From Rhizoclosmatium globosum (taxonomy: Eukaryota; Chytridiomycota; Chytridiomycetes; Chytridiales; Chytriomycetaceae): a stretch of DNA of 64,000 nt. The first letter of the stretch is position 1. Each line of letters begins with the position of its first letter. This document shows, piece by piece, positions 1-12,396 of the stretch. The translations under genes and the position numbers were made by a program. The notes beneath the pieces were generated by a model, which was not told where the DNA came from, did no database searches, and saw only the letters and a program-made list of their open reading frames with translations. The stretch is taken from the NCBI GenBank assembly GCA_002104985.1, contig MCGO01000114.1, forward strand, positions 62,001-126,000, in the 5' to 3' direction.

Positions 1-2369
<2,369 letters not shown>

Positions 2370-2408
2370 TGTGGTGTAAGGTGGTTTGGGTGTGTTGGTG
2401 GACGAAAA
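2370..2408. promoter_or_regulatory. 39-bp divergent gap between two start codons
   Basis: Only 39 bp separate the proposed ISWI start (ATG at 2369, minus) from the start of the first seven-TM gene (ATG at 2409, plus). No TATA-like element is visible. Either both genes use very short leaders from one shared core promoter or each promoter lies inside the neighbour's coding region. Confidence 0.45.
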
Positions 2409-3332
2409 ATGTTGGATTCAGTCAATGGAACCCAACTGATTGTCGTTGCTCTTTACGCTGCTTTTGCTGTCATCGCGTTCATTGAACTCATAGTTTACAT
2501 TGCTTTCATCTTGTGGTACGAGATTCTGTGCAGGGGTCGGCCTCTTACTGTCACAAACATATTCACACCTTTGAATATCACTCTTACTCTGGGCTGTTTT
2601 TCTTTAATGTGTCTCTACGTGATACGCGCAATCAACTCTTCTTATGATTTATACATTGACTTTGGTCCGCTGTTTCTGGCTGAACAGATCGTCCTAGCAA
2701 CAGCCGAAACAAGTTACATTTTCTACAGCTTCAAGAGGTCCGACCGACTTTTGTCAATGTCTCTAGGTCCAATTATTCACAAAATCATTTACTACTGCAC
2801 TATAATCTCCCCCTTTTGCTTCTACATTCCGATTCTCCCCACTATCTTGCACCTGTTGGTATCAGATCCTTCCCAAATTGTAAATCTCTTATTATGGCTC
2901 GATTTCATCTGTGAGCTTCTCGCAGGAATATCAGCAACATTCATCGATTTTATGTTTGTTTTTGGTTACATTGCGTTTATAGTCAAAACGCGCCAGGATG
3001 GGGAAGGCATCAATCAAGAATTCACCATCATAGCTTACACTGGAAGCTTTGCGTGCTTAGTTTGCTTTATTTCCGTATCGCTATATATAATATCTACATT
3101 CTACACGGATATTGAGACTCACGCATTAATAATCGCCGTTTCGCATTGCATCCTCAAAATTGTGGTTTTCCTACAATTCACCATGAAAGTCTTGCTACAA
3201 CGTGTAAAAGCGTCTGAATATCAGTCTTCAAGAACTGCTTCGAAAGCGCGAGTATCGAAATCCATCATGGATCCAACATCGAGATCAAAGCAAATTCCGC
3301 TGTATCCATCGACTTTGTTCCAAGCGCAATAA
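2409..3332 (+). CDS. Seven-transmembrane receptor-like protein, paralog 1 of a tandem array
   Basis: No family I can name. Intronless, 308 residues from ATG 2409; an in-frame extension upstream overlaps ISWI exons and starts without ATG, so I reject it. Seven hydrophobic segments follow a short N-terminus with an N-G-T glycosylation site, a GPCR-like topology. Family hallmarks: TM2 with FTPLNITLTLGC and RAINSS, TM3 with AEQIVLATAETSYIFYSFKR, TM5 ending in FIVKTRQDGE followed by INQEFTIIAYTG, and TM7 ending in FTMKVLLQRVK before a basic Ser-rich tail. Four related genes follow on the same strand. A sensory or ligand-receptor role is inference from topology and amplification only. Confidence 0.85.
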   Translation: MLDSVNGTQLIVVALYAAFAVIAFIELIVYIAFILWYEILCRGRPLTVTNIFTPLNITLTLGCFSLMCLYVIRAINSSYDLYIDFGPLFLAEQIVLATAETSYIFYSFKRSDRLLSMSLGPIIHKIIYYCTIISPFCFYIPILPTILHLLVSDPSQIVNLLLWLDFICELLAGISATFIDFMFVFGYIAFIVKTRQDGEGINQEFTIIAYTGSFACLVCFISVSLYIISTFYTDIETHALIIAVSHCILKIVVFLQFTMKVLLQRVKASEYQSSRTASKARVSKSIMDPTSRSKQIPLYPSTLFQAQ

Positions 3333-3450
3333 TTACTCGAAGCAACAGTCTCTTACCTCCTACGGTTTTAAGACGGCAAAATAGTCAGGCGAGTAGAACA
3401 CCCCGAGATTCATCAATTGAATAAATGTGAAATTCGAACAAGAGATTTGC

Positions 3451-4383
3451 ATGAATTCAACTGACTCCACCGTGATTCAGCAAGGAGGAATAGTTGGTAC
3501 ATACTCCATCTTATCGTTTATATCATTTTGCACTGTTGTAACAGTCGCACGCTTTATCGTTACTCAAGAGATTCCTTTGCAAGGAAAGGACCTAACTCTG
3601 GCGTCCATATTCTCTCCAATCAATGTCCTTCTATTACTCGGTTGCGTATCACTTATGACAATATATATTGTCCGAGCCATAAATTGCTCCATCTCTCTTG
3701 ACGTTGGAGTGGGGACACTCTTCACAATTGAACAGTTCTGCCTTGCAACCTGTGAAACATGTTACATATTCTTCAGCTTCAAACGATCTTCAAAGCTCTT
3801 CAAGATAGTTCTCGGATATTGGGCTCACAGCTTTATATGGTATTTGACTGTGTTATCGCCAATCTGTTTCTATTCTACGTTGATACCATCGCTATGGCCG
3901 GCGGCTATGCCAAGCTCCACGAAGTATGCTGTATTTATGACTGAAGTCGTGGCGGGAAGTTGTGTCGCCATTATCGATTGTCTCTTTGTTTGGGCATACA
4001 TCACATTCATCAGGCGAACACATATAGACGGAGAAGCTCCGAACGAGGAGTTTTCAGTCGTCGCGCATACCGGTATGATGGCGTGTTGCACTGTTTTCCT
4101 CTCCACGATTTTGTATGGCGCTTCATTCGCTTTCGCAGATATCAGGAAGCACGTTGTGCTGGTGGCATCTTCCCAAGCAGTATTGGTCGTGTTACCTATG
4201 ATTCAATTCCGAATGAAAGTTCTTCTCTTTAAAATCAGGGGAATGGATTCGATTAGCATTGATGTCGGCACGAAGAATAGAATTTTATCAGGTGATGGAA
4301 TGGATGCCAAACTTTTTGGAGTTCGAAGATTTTCAACCCAGCCAGTGAGATATTCAGTTACAAATAAAACGTCAACGCTATGA
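3451..4383 (+). CDS. Seven-transmembrane receptor-like protein, paralog 2
   Basis: Intronless paralog of the preceding gene, about 310 residues from ATG 3451 (an upstream GTG at 3427 is not needed). The N-terminus starts MNSTDSTV and carries an N-S-T site. It keeps the family landmarks: FSPINVLLLLGCVSL and RAINCS in TM2, the TM3 signature TIEQFCLATCETCYIFFSFK, the TM5-TM6 loop RRTHIDGEAPNEEFSVVAHT and the TM7 end QFRMKVLLFKIRG. The C-terminal tail is short and basic. It lies 118 bp after paralog 1, so each gene probably has its own promoter. Function unknown; the intact frame argues that it is expressed. Confidence 0.85.
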   Translation: MNSTDSTVIQQGGIVGTYSILSFISFCTVVTVARFIVTQEIPLQGKDLTLASIFSPINVLLLLGCVSLMTIYIVRAINCSISLDVGVGTLFTIEQFCLATCETCYIFFSFKRSSKLFKIVLGYWAHSFIWYLTVLSPICFYSTLIPSLWPAAMPSSTKYAVFMTEVVAGSCVAIIDCLFVWAYITFIRRTHIDGEAPNEEFSVVAHTGMMACCTVFLSTILYGASFAFADIRKHVVLVASSQAVLVVLPMIQFRMKVLLFKIRGMDSISIDVGTKNRILSGDGMDAKLFGVRRFSTQPVRYSVTNKTSTL

Positions 4384-4489
4384 GCGTTTGCATATATTGC
4401 TAAGCTTTAATGCATAGCTTGGTAAGATTTAAGTTCTTCAGAACTTTGGTCAATAAGATTTACAGTTAATCTTTACCAGGAGCCTCAAA

Positions 4490-5439
4490 ATGACATCCCT
4501 CGAGCCATATTCTAAAGCCACTCAGACGGCAATAGTCGCAATATATATAGTGTTTTCAACGATAGCGTTTGTGAGCTCATCATATGTATCTACTTTATTC
4601 TTGCTTACGAGATACTTGGTCGAGGCAAACCTCTCACGACAAAGACAATATTCACACCACTGAACATCAGTTTGACTCTTGGCTGCTTCTCGCTACTGGG
4701 TCTCTACATCGTCCGAGCCCTGAACAGCTCAATCTCACTGGAAATCCCATGGGGAACTCTATTCACACTTGAACAGTTCTTTCTCGCGACTGCAGAAACA
4801 AGTTACATATACTACTCCTTCCGACGCTCTCAAAAACTCGTGAAATCTGTATTTGGACCGCGTCTCGTGAAAATAATAACGTGGTCTGCAGCTTTATCAC
4901 CAATGTGTTTCTATCTCCCTCTCATCTCGTCGATCCTTCAAGCGGCTGATGCAACCGCTCCCTTGAGTCTCATAAATTGGATAGAGTTTATAGCGGAAAT
5001 CATTGCTGGATTGACTGCATCCATTATCGATTTTCTTCTTGTATGTGCTTTTTCGGTGTATCTGCGGAGAACGAGATTGGAAGGAGAAGCGGTGAACAAA
5101 GAGTTTACAATAATAGCATCGGCTGGAATATTTGGCAGTATTATTTGCTTTGTCTCCATTGGTCTCTACATTGTCGCCACTTTGAATTCCGACGTTGCAA
5201 TACACGCGTCAATGACAGCTAGTTCGCACGTAATCCTCAAACTCTTGGTAACTTCACAGTTTTTGATGAAAGTTCTGCTCTATCGAGTAAAGGCCGGAGA
5301 ATATATATCCACTTTGAAAAACTTCTCCAAGAAATCGGAATCTCCAAGTGATGTCAAGTCCATCCCGTCGTCAAACCCATCCAATCAGCAGCCTGAATTT
5401 GCGCAAAAAAGTAGGGATATGGGTGTTCGAGATATTTGA
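4490..5439 (+). CDS. Seven-transmembrane receptor-like protein, paralog 3 (one frame break near its start)
   Basis: Closest to paralog 1. Translation from ATG 4490 reads through TM1 (TAIVAIYIVFSTIAF), then the frame breaks at about 4569; the next frame continues ELIICIYFILAYEILGRGKP, which aligns residue for residue with paralog 1. One missing base (T3 for T4 at 4568-4570) explains it. The rest, from TM2 (FTPLNISLTLGC) to TM7 (QFLMKVLLYRVKAGEY), is one open frame of about 270 codons without stops. That is hard to reconcile with a long-dead gene, so I favour a sequencing deletion. A 41-nt GT..AG intron is formally possible but would delete half of TM1. Confidence 0.75.
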
Positions 5440-5498
5440 ATACATTTTTCCTGTCATTGTATTAGACAGACAATCAATAAATCCCAAAAGGACTTCAG

Positions 5499-6460
5499 AT
5501 GTCATTACAAGACACAGTTACATACGTGTATATTGTAATGGTTGGAATCACTTTAGTTCAGTGCTTCTCTACTCTCGGTTCATCATCGTGCACGAAGTTA
5601 TTGGTCGCAACAAAGAGCTCAACTGGAAGAACATCATGACCCCCGTCAATGTCCCCCTTCTCCTCGGAACTATCTCTCTTTGCGGAGCATATACTGCGCG
5701 AGGCATCAACAGCTCAAAATCGCTCGATATTCCTTGGGGCTACTTATTCACGTTCGAGCAATTCTTCTTCGCAACAGGAGAATTATGTTACCTCCGATAC
5801 TCATTCAAGCGATCAGCATCTCTAATTCGAACAGTTTTCTCTCCATCGCTACAAAAGGGAATGGGGTATATGATGGCCTTGTCACCAATATTGGTATATT
5901 TTCCCTTGATTCCCGCGGTTTGGAGGGCGTTCGGGCCAGACACAAGCGAAGGCTCGATTATATCAAATACACTGAATTTTGTGGGTCAGATACTTGCAGG
6001 AGCTTCCATATGCATTTTGGACGCCCTCTTCATTGTCGCGTTTCTGCGATCACTTGCACGCACTCATTTAAAAGGAGAAAACCCGAACCCCGAATTTCAC
6101 ATCATAGCGACGTATGGAATGTTCGCGTGTATCTGCTGTTTCGCCTCCTTGGCGCTTTACATTTCCGGAATTCTATCGGAAGAGATTGAAATTCGAGCAA
6201 TTCTCGAGCTTGTAGCGCACATCACCCTTGATTTCGTTTTACTCTTGATGTTTCTCATGAAAATCGCGATTCTGAGAGTTAAAGGGAACGTTTCGGGACT
6301 GAGTACTGAGGGCACTATTGCAAAGAGCATAGGAAGCGCACGTAGCGTTGTTTCATCCATCAAAAGCGCATGGAGGAAACCGAGTATCTCACCCGACTCT
6401 GGAACGAAACTGAAAAGTGTAATTTCGACCGTCCCTCGAAACCCAAACTCATTCAGTTGA
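5499..6460 (+). CDS. Seven-transmembrane receptor-like protein, paralog 4 (one frame break near its start)
   Basis: Fourth tandem copy, 59 bp after paralog 3. From ATG 5499 the product begins MSLQDTVTYVYIVMVGITLV, then one base is missing at about 5555 (a T3 run) and the adjacent frame continues YSRFIIVHEVIGRNKELNW to the end. Hallmarks are intact: MTPVNVPLLLGTISL, RGINSS, TFEQFFFATGELCYLRYSFK in TM3, the loop RTHLKGENPNPEFHIIATYG and MFLMKIAILRVKG at TM7. The tail is longer than in the others and rich in Ser, Lys and Arg. The break falls at the same alignment column, within a residue or so, as in paralog 3. An alternative N-terminus from 5348 would overlap the previous gene and is rejected. 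Confidence 0.75.
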
Positions 6461-6576
6461 AACAAAGGAAACTCCAAGTGAACCACACACAAAATACAAA
6501 TAAAAGATAACATCGATGTTTTCTAATTGCATTCCACCGTTGTTCCGCATAACATAATATCTGTAAATCTCAAAGA

Positions 6577-7534
6577 ATGGGTACACTTGACCCACCCACA
6601 ACTCAAAACATGTCGTCATTTCATTCTACATCCTCGCTTTCATATCCTTCCTCCAACTCCTCTACGGCGTCTTCTTCATCATCCACCACGAAATCATAAA
6701 GCGCGGAAAGGATCTAACCTTCAAAACGTTTTGCACACCGATAAATATATCACTTCTTGGCGGGAACGCGTCTCTGTGTGGGTTGTATATATCAAAAGGG
6801 ATACAGAAGTCGCGCGGACTTATGATTCCTTGGGGCACGTTGTATACATTCAGCGAGTTTTTCGTTCCGGCGGCGGAAATCTGTTACATCATATACTCAT
6901 ACACCCGAAGCTCGAAAGTATCTGGGTTTAGTAAAGCTGCGAAATGGAGGTTATGGATTGTTGTTCTTGTTTGCCCGGTATTTTGTTTGCGCCAACTTAC
7001 AGCGCGCTTTATGGACAGTTCTCTGCGAATCCAAAATCAAACGACACAGGCAGTTTCGAGAACAATCTTGGATTTATTTTTAATAGTTATCGGGACTGAC
7101 TGTATGTCTTCTCGACGCTGTGTTTATTGCAATCTTTCTGCGTGGTCTTAAGAAAACACATGAACATGGGGAACACCAGAACCAGAGTTGCAAGCGATAT
7201 CAATGTATGGCATTTATGCTTGTTCCTGTTGCTTCTTGTCCCTGTTTCTATATGTGGTCAGCACGTTCTTGCCAACTGTTGAATCAAGTGAGCTTGTATT
7301 AACGGCTTCCAAGGGTGCTTTACTGTTGTTTTTCTTATTTTACTTGTGATGAAAATCAAGACAGCAAGCTTGCGAGTTCTCAGGGCTTCTATATCCTACG
7401 CGCGCCCATCAGACGCAATACGTCCATCCGACGTTACACGCGGGGTAACAGCGGCGGCTGCTTCAGCCAAGTCTTTGGAATTCATTTACACCACACCTGT
7501 AGCACTCATGAGAACAGCAAGCACAAATAAATAA
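6577..7534 (+). CDS. Seven-transmembrane receptor-like protein, paralog 5 (frame broken about six times)
   Basis: Fifth copy. Pieces in different frames align end to end with paralog 4: FYILAFISFLQLLYGVFF (TM1), FCTPINISLLGGNASLCGLY (TM2), LMIPWGTLYTFSEFFVPAAE (start of TM3) followed by YIIYSYTRSSK, LDAVFIAIFLRGLKKTHEHG (TM5), ELQAISMYGIYACSCCFLSL (TM6) and LLVMKIKTASLRVLRAS (TM7). Breaks lie near 6610, 6982, 7079, 7097, 7171 and 7337. Five of them are fixed by adding one base to a run of A or T (CAAAAC, TATTTTG, ATTTTTAA, GGGGAACA, TATTTTAC). The 7097 break is less simple. No independent nonsense substitution is needed. It may be a real decaying pseudogene, but the pattern fits base-calling loss better. 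Confidence 0.6.
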
Positions 7535-7673
7535 AATGAGCTCTAAACTCTGTTTTAATTGAAAGCTATAAAATGAATCCCAATAAAAAAAGTAAATAGT
7601 AAGCAGCCCCCATAAAAACGTTACTTTAACTCCATAGAGCGAAAAAAACAAACAATTCAAAACAACAAAAACA

Positions 7674-9162
7674 TCAGTTGTGGCCCTTGTAAGTGTTGGT
7701 GTAAAGGATAACAGTCTTCTTGAATCCGTTGAAACGAGAAGCAGCAGCAAGAGTGTACGCACCCATGTTGTCAAAGTACATCCAGTCACCAACGTTCAAC
7801 TCAGGAAGGGATCCCTCCTTGGTGATACAGTCGATAGAGTCACAGGTTGGACCCCAGATAGAGCAAGGGTACTCTGGCTCAGTCGTCTCAGCCCCAAACA
7901 TGAAGGTTCCGTTCTTGGCAAGAACACGAGGAGTACAGATTTGGTGGTCGAAAGTGATACAGTTGAAGGATCCGTACATTCCATCGTTGATGTAGTACAT
8001 GAAGGCTGGGTGGTCGTTGGCGGAAGTTGGGGCTTGGACGGCGACTTCACCGCTGACAAGGTCCTCGACGTTCTTGACGTCTCTGGACACGGCACGTCTG
8101 GCAACAACGTTGACAGCCAAAGTGAAAGCAGAGGCAGCGTAGTAACGTCCTGGCTCAGCAATGACACGAATGTGGGATGGAATCAAGTCGTCAATGGCTG
8201 GACGGAGAACAGAGACAATCTCCTTGAAGGTCAAACCAGAGGCCCGTTACATGGGAATCCACCACCAATGTCCAACATGGAGAACTCGAATCCAAAATCC
8301 TTGGCAACCTCAATGACACCAGCAGCGGCCTTGACGGCGTCACCAAAGACCTGAGCGTCAAAGCACCCAGAACCAACGTGGAAGGAAACACCAATCACGT
8401 TCAATTCGAGGTCCTTGGCAACCTGCAACAAAGATGGAACGATAGCAGGTGGAGCACCAAACTTGAGTCCCAAGTTGCAAAGGGAACGGGAACCGTCAGA
8501 TCCAAGGATACGAACAACAAGTTGAGCATTTGGCATATGCTGCTTGATTTTGCGAAGCTCATCGGCATTGTCAAAAGTCATCATGTGGACACCCTTGGCA
8601 GCAGCATAACGAATGTGAGAAGTCTGCTTGCATGGGTTGGCATAAATAATTTTGGATGGGTCAACTCCATATTCCAAGGCAGTCTCAATCTCGGTTCTGG
8701 AAGCACAGTCGAAACCAGTTCCCAGAGTTGCGAGAGTCTTGATAACCATTGGGTCAGGACAGCACTTCATCTATTGAGAAGAATGAGGCGTCAGTAAACA
8801 CTCGTTAATCAATTAACCTTAAAAATACGTACTGCATAGAAGGGCTCAACACGAGGAAGCATCTCCTTCCATTGGATGTGCTGACGAATGACTTCGCCCA
8901 TATCTCCAACAAAGAAAGCATCCTCCTCATCCACATTATCAGGGACACTGTAATACGAGTCCATCTTCTCCTTCATGACCGCCGCGACAGAGTCGGTGCG
9001 GGTAGCAAGAGCCGAGTGAACATCTTCGCGCAAAGTCGTAACAGACTGGACGGATCCAGGAGTTTTGACAGTGGCGGCAGCAACGTCTTTAGAGATACCC
9101 AGGATTTCAGTACGAGCGGTAAGGTCGTTGATTTCAACGTTGAGCTGAACAGTGTCTCTCAT
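7674..9162 (-). CDS. SPE1: Ornithine decarboxylase
   Basis: PLP enzyme converting ornithine to putrescine, the first step of polyamine synthesis, in the cytosol. Exon 1 (8833-9162, start ATG 9162) ends at VEPFYA; a 62-nt intron (8771-8832) joins it to [20 protein letters not shown], so the PLP lysine motif is formed across the splice (AMKC). Further landmarks are the Gly-rich GGGFP loop, AEPGRYY and [11 protein letters not shown] with the active-site Cys. The frame slips by one base at 8243-8245: one more C on the plus strand restores [15 protein letters not shown]. Length fits the family (about 470 residues). An arginine decarboxylase or antizyme-inhibitor homolog is less likely because PTCD is intact. 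Confidence 0.95.
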
Positions 9163-9900
9163 CAAATTTGAACAAGGAAAAGGGCCACGAGTAGTAGTGG
9201 TAGCAGTCGTTTGGCGAACGCTTTGTAAGAATAGCAGATTGCTGATTTAAGCAATGAAGTAGTAGTGCCGCAGAGGTGGAGGCTCTGTTAAGAGGTAGAA
9301 AAAAAAGAAAAGTGTTAGGGTCTTGTTCAGGAGTGGTGTGGGGAAAAGAGAGAAAGAACTCACCAGGCGGCAAGATCCCGTTAAGGACGCGACTGTTAGG
9401 AGAACAATAGTTAGGTATTGAGGATTGAAAGGAGCTGGGGGTGGGAGAAGGGCACAGAAATTGTTCCAATTTTGGAACAAGATAGGCAGCAGCATTGTCT
9501 CCTCGCGCCACCCTCCTTCCTCCTAGTAAAACACACTACTACTCACCTTTGTGGGTTTTCTGAAGAGATTTTCTAGCAGGCGCTGTGGGTGGTTCCCTCA
9601 GCGCAGAACAGAGTTGAGCGGCGGAGGCCGAAGGGGAGTAGCTGACTGCTTTTGATTGAAAGGAGTCAGAGTTTGAGGCCGAGGTGCTAACGAGACCAGT
9701 CGACGTCAAAGAAGGAGAAAGAAGAAGAAGTGGGGCTCGGGTCGGAGACGAGGGCGCGGTTGTTGTTGAGAAAGCGAGGGTCGGCTTTCAGAAAGGTGTT
9801 TCGTGAAGAAAAACTGGATGTGGAAAATTTGATGGCCACTGTGAATGTCGTCAAAAGCAATTGCAAATTGTGGAAATTTTCCGATGCTGAAAGGGCCATG
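9163..9900 (-). promoter_or_regulatory. Long intron-containing 5' leader and promoter region of ornithine decarboxylase
   Basis: On the minus strand two good introns lie in front of the ODC start: 9393-9546 (GTGAGT .. CTAAC .. TAACAG, 154 nt) and 9285-9363 (GTGAGT .. TTAACAG, 79 nt), leaving a 29-nt leader exon at 9364-9392. If the first intron is retained, an ATG at 9495 opens a frame that crosses the second splice and ends in a TGA sharing one base with the ODC ATG (TGATG). Most of 9550-9900 is pyrimidine-rich on the minus strand and shows no conserved coding frame. Confidence 0.5.
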
Positions 9901-10295
9901 CACTGGTAACCTCAAACGCCACAGACGGTTGCAGCTGTCAAGCTTGTTTTACTTCATGAAACAAGTTAAAGATGATGCACATCCCATCAACCTATCAAGA
10001 CAAAATGTTGAAACTCCGTTTGAAAAACAGCAGAGGTCGTTTACAAAATGATATCAAAGAGTGCAAAACCTTGTTTACATATTGCATTTCATCAAGACAC
10101 CTCATCCAAGGTTGAAAGAAAGGGAGAAAAACTGCGCCTCCAAAAGCCGCCAACCCTCCAAACCAACAATGAGGGAGCTGAAAACGAGTGAAATAACAGC
10201 ACAAGTGCGTTTATAATTAGTATTTGCCTGACGAACTGATATCACAACTGGGAGCAGCTCAAAAAGAACGCTGTTTCAACGATCGCAGCACAATG

Positions 10296-11029
10296 GCAAG
10301 TAGTGCCAAAGACTCCCCTCGACTACTCCTTCAAAGAAATCAGCAACGTTACAGGTACACAGAACATCTACTGACAACTCCGCGCGACTAACGTCACAAT
10401 ACTTCAGAAATAACAACCGAAGAGTCCCACAGGAGACATGAGGTCAGTTTTTGTAAATCTCCTCCTTCCAACTCCCATAACCTCACACGCACACATCCCT
10501 TCAAGCTTCCCTACGGCGCAGGAATAAAATCCATAACAACCGCGATCCGATTGCCAAATAACCACTTGGAAACCCTCGACAACTTGTTCACACTGTCCGC
10601 AAAAATAGTCGAGAGCCCACTACACATTGCTTGGATTGATTTATCATTCAATAATCTCAAAGTCATCGACAAGGTATCCCATTTTATTACGCGATGGAGG
10701 CACATGATCGATCGTCAGTCCTAATATTCCAAAAATAACTTGTGTAGGAGCTGCTCCAATTCCCAACCTTGAGCACGTTATACCTACATGCGAATGAAAT
10801 CTCGGATCTCTCTGAAATCGATAAATTGGTTGCGTTGGACCGTCTTCGCACGTTGACGTTGCATGGAAACCCAGTTGAAAACTCCAAAGGATATCGCCAG
10901 TACACAATCTCTCGCCTTATTACACTGAAGCATCTGGATTTCTGCGCAATCACGAAACAGGACAAGAAGATTGCGAAAGCGTATTTGGATTATTGTGAAC
11001 GCAAGAAGGTGGGTGGAGGAGATGAATGA
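10296..11029 (+). CDS. LRRC51: LRRC51-like leucine-rich repeat protein
   Basis: Four-exon small LRR protein. Readable exons are about 10296-10354, 10408-10442, 10506-10673 and 10748-11029. Peptide landmarks: TPLDYSFKEISN, LPNNHLETLDNLF, IAWIDLSFNNLKVIDK, LYLHANEISDLSEIDKL, RLRTLTLHGNPVENSKGYRQ and HLDFCAITKQDKK. These match the vertebrate LRRC51 layout in order (short N-terminus, LSFN repeat, LYLHGN repeat, LTLHGNP followed by KGYRQY). The family is associated with ciliated cells, which would suit flagellated zoospores; that role is inference. The first codon is unresolved: an ATG near 10293 is out of frame with the exon, so the start may lie in an upstream exon or be hidden by an indel. Confidence 0.8.
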
Positions 11030-11110
11030 TTACCTTCTTCAATAAAAACATAACATGATACCTTATCCAAAAATGATTTTTTAAGTTTATTGAAAATGCT
11101 CGAGTAGATT

Positions 11111-12155
<1,045 letters not shown>

Positions 12156-12396
12156 TGTTGTTGTGTGTGTGTTTTGGGGGTTGATTTTTTGGTGAAGGGA
12201 TCCGACGACACCCGATGCATTGTGACTCAAGCTCATGGCCTTCCGTACTCGTTGTAACGTCGTTGTAACGATACGAGAAGAATACAATGTTATTTACTCT
12301 TTTTCGTAGTGTTCTACATGTATTCATTAGTTTAACCTCTCTCTTTCTTTTCTTTTTGTCTTCAGACCAAGTCCACGTCAAACAAACCAACCACGA

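Noticed and set aside
4569..4609. 41-nt GT..AG intron in 7TM paralog 3
   Set aside because: It would remove residues that align perfectly with paralog 1; a lost base explains the shift better.
5348..5498. Extended start of 7TM paralog 4
   Set aside because: It overlaps the 3' end of paralog 3 and has no TM1-like sequence.
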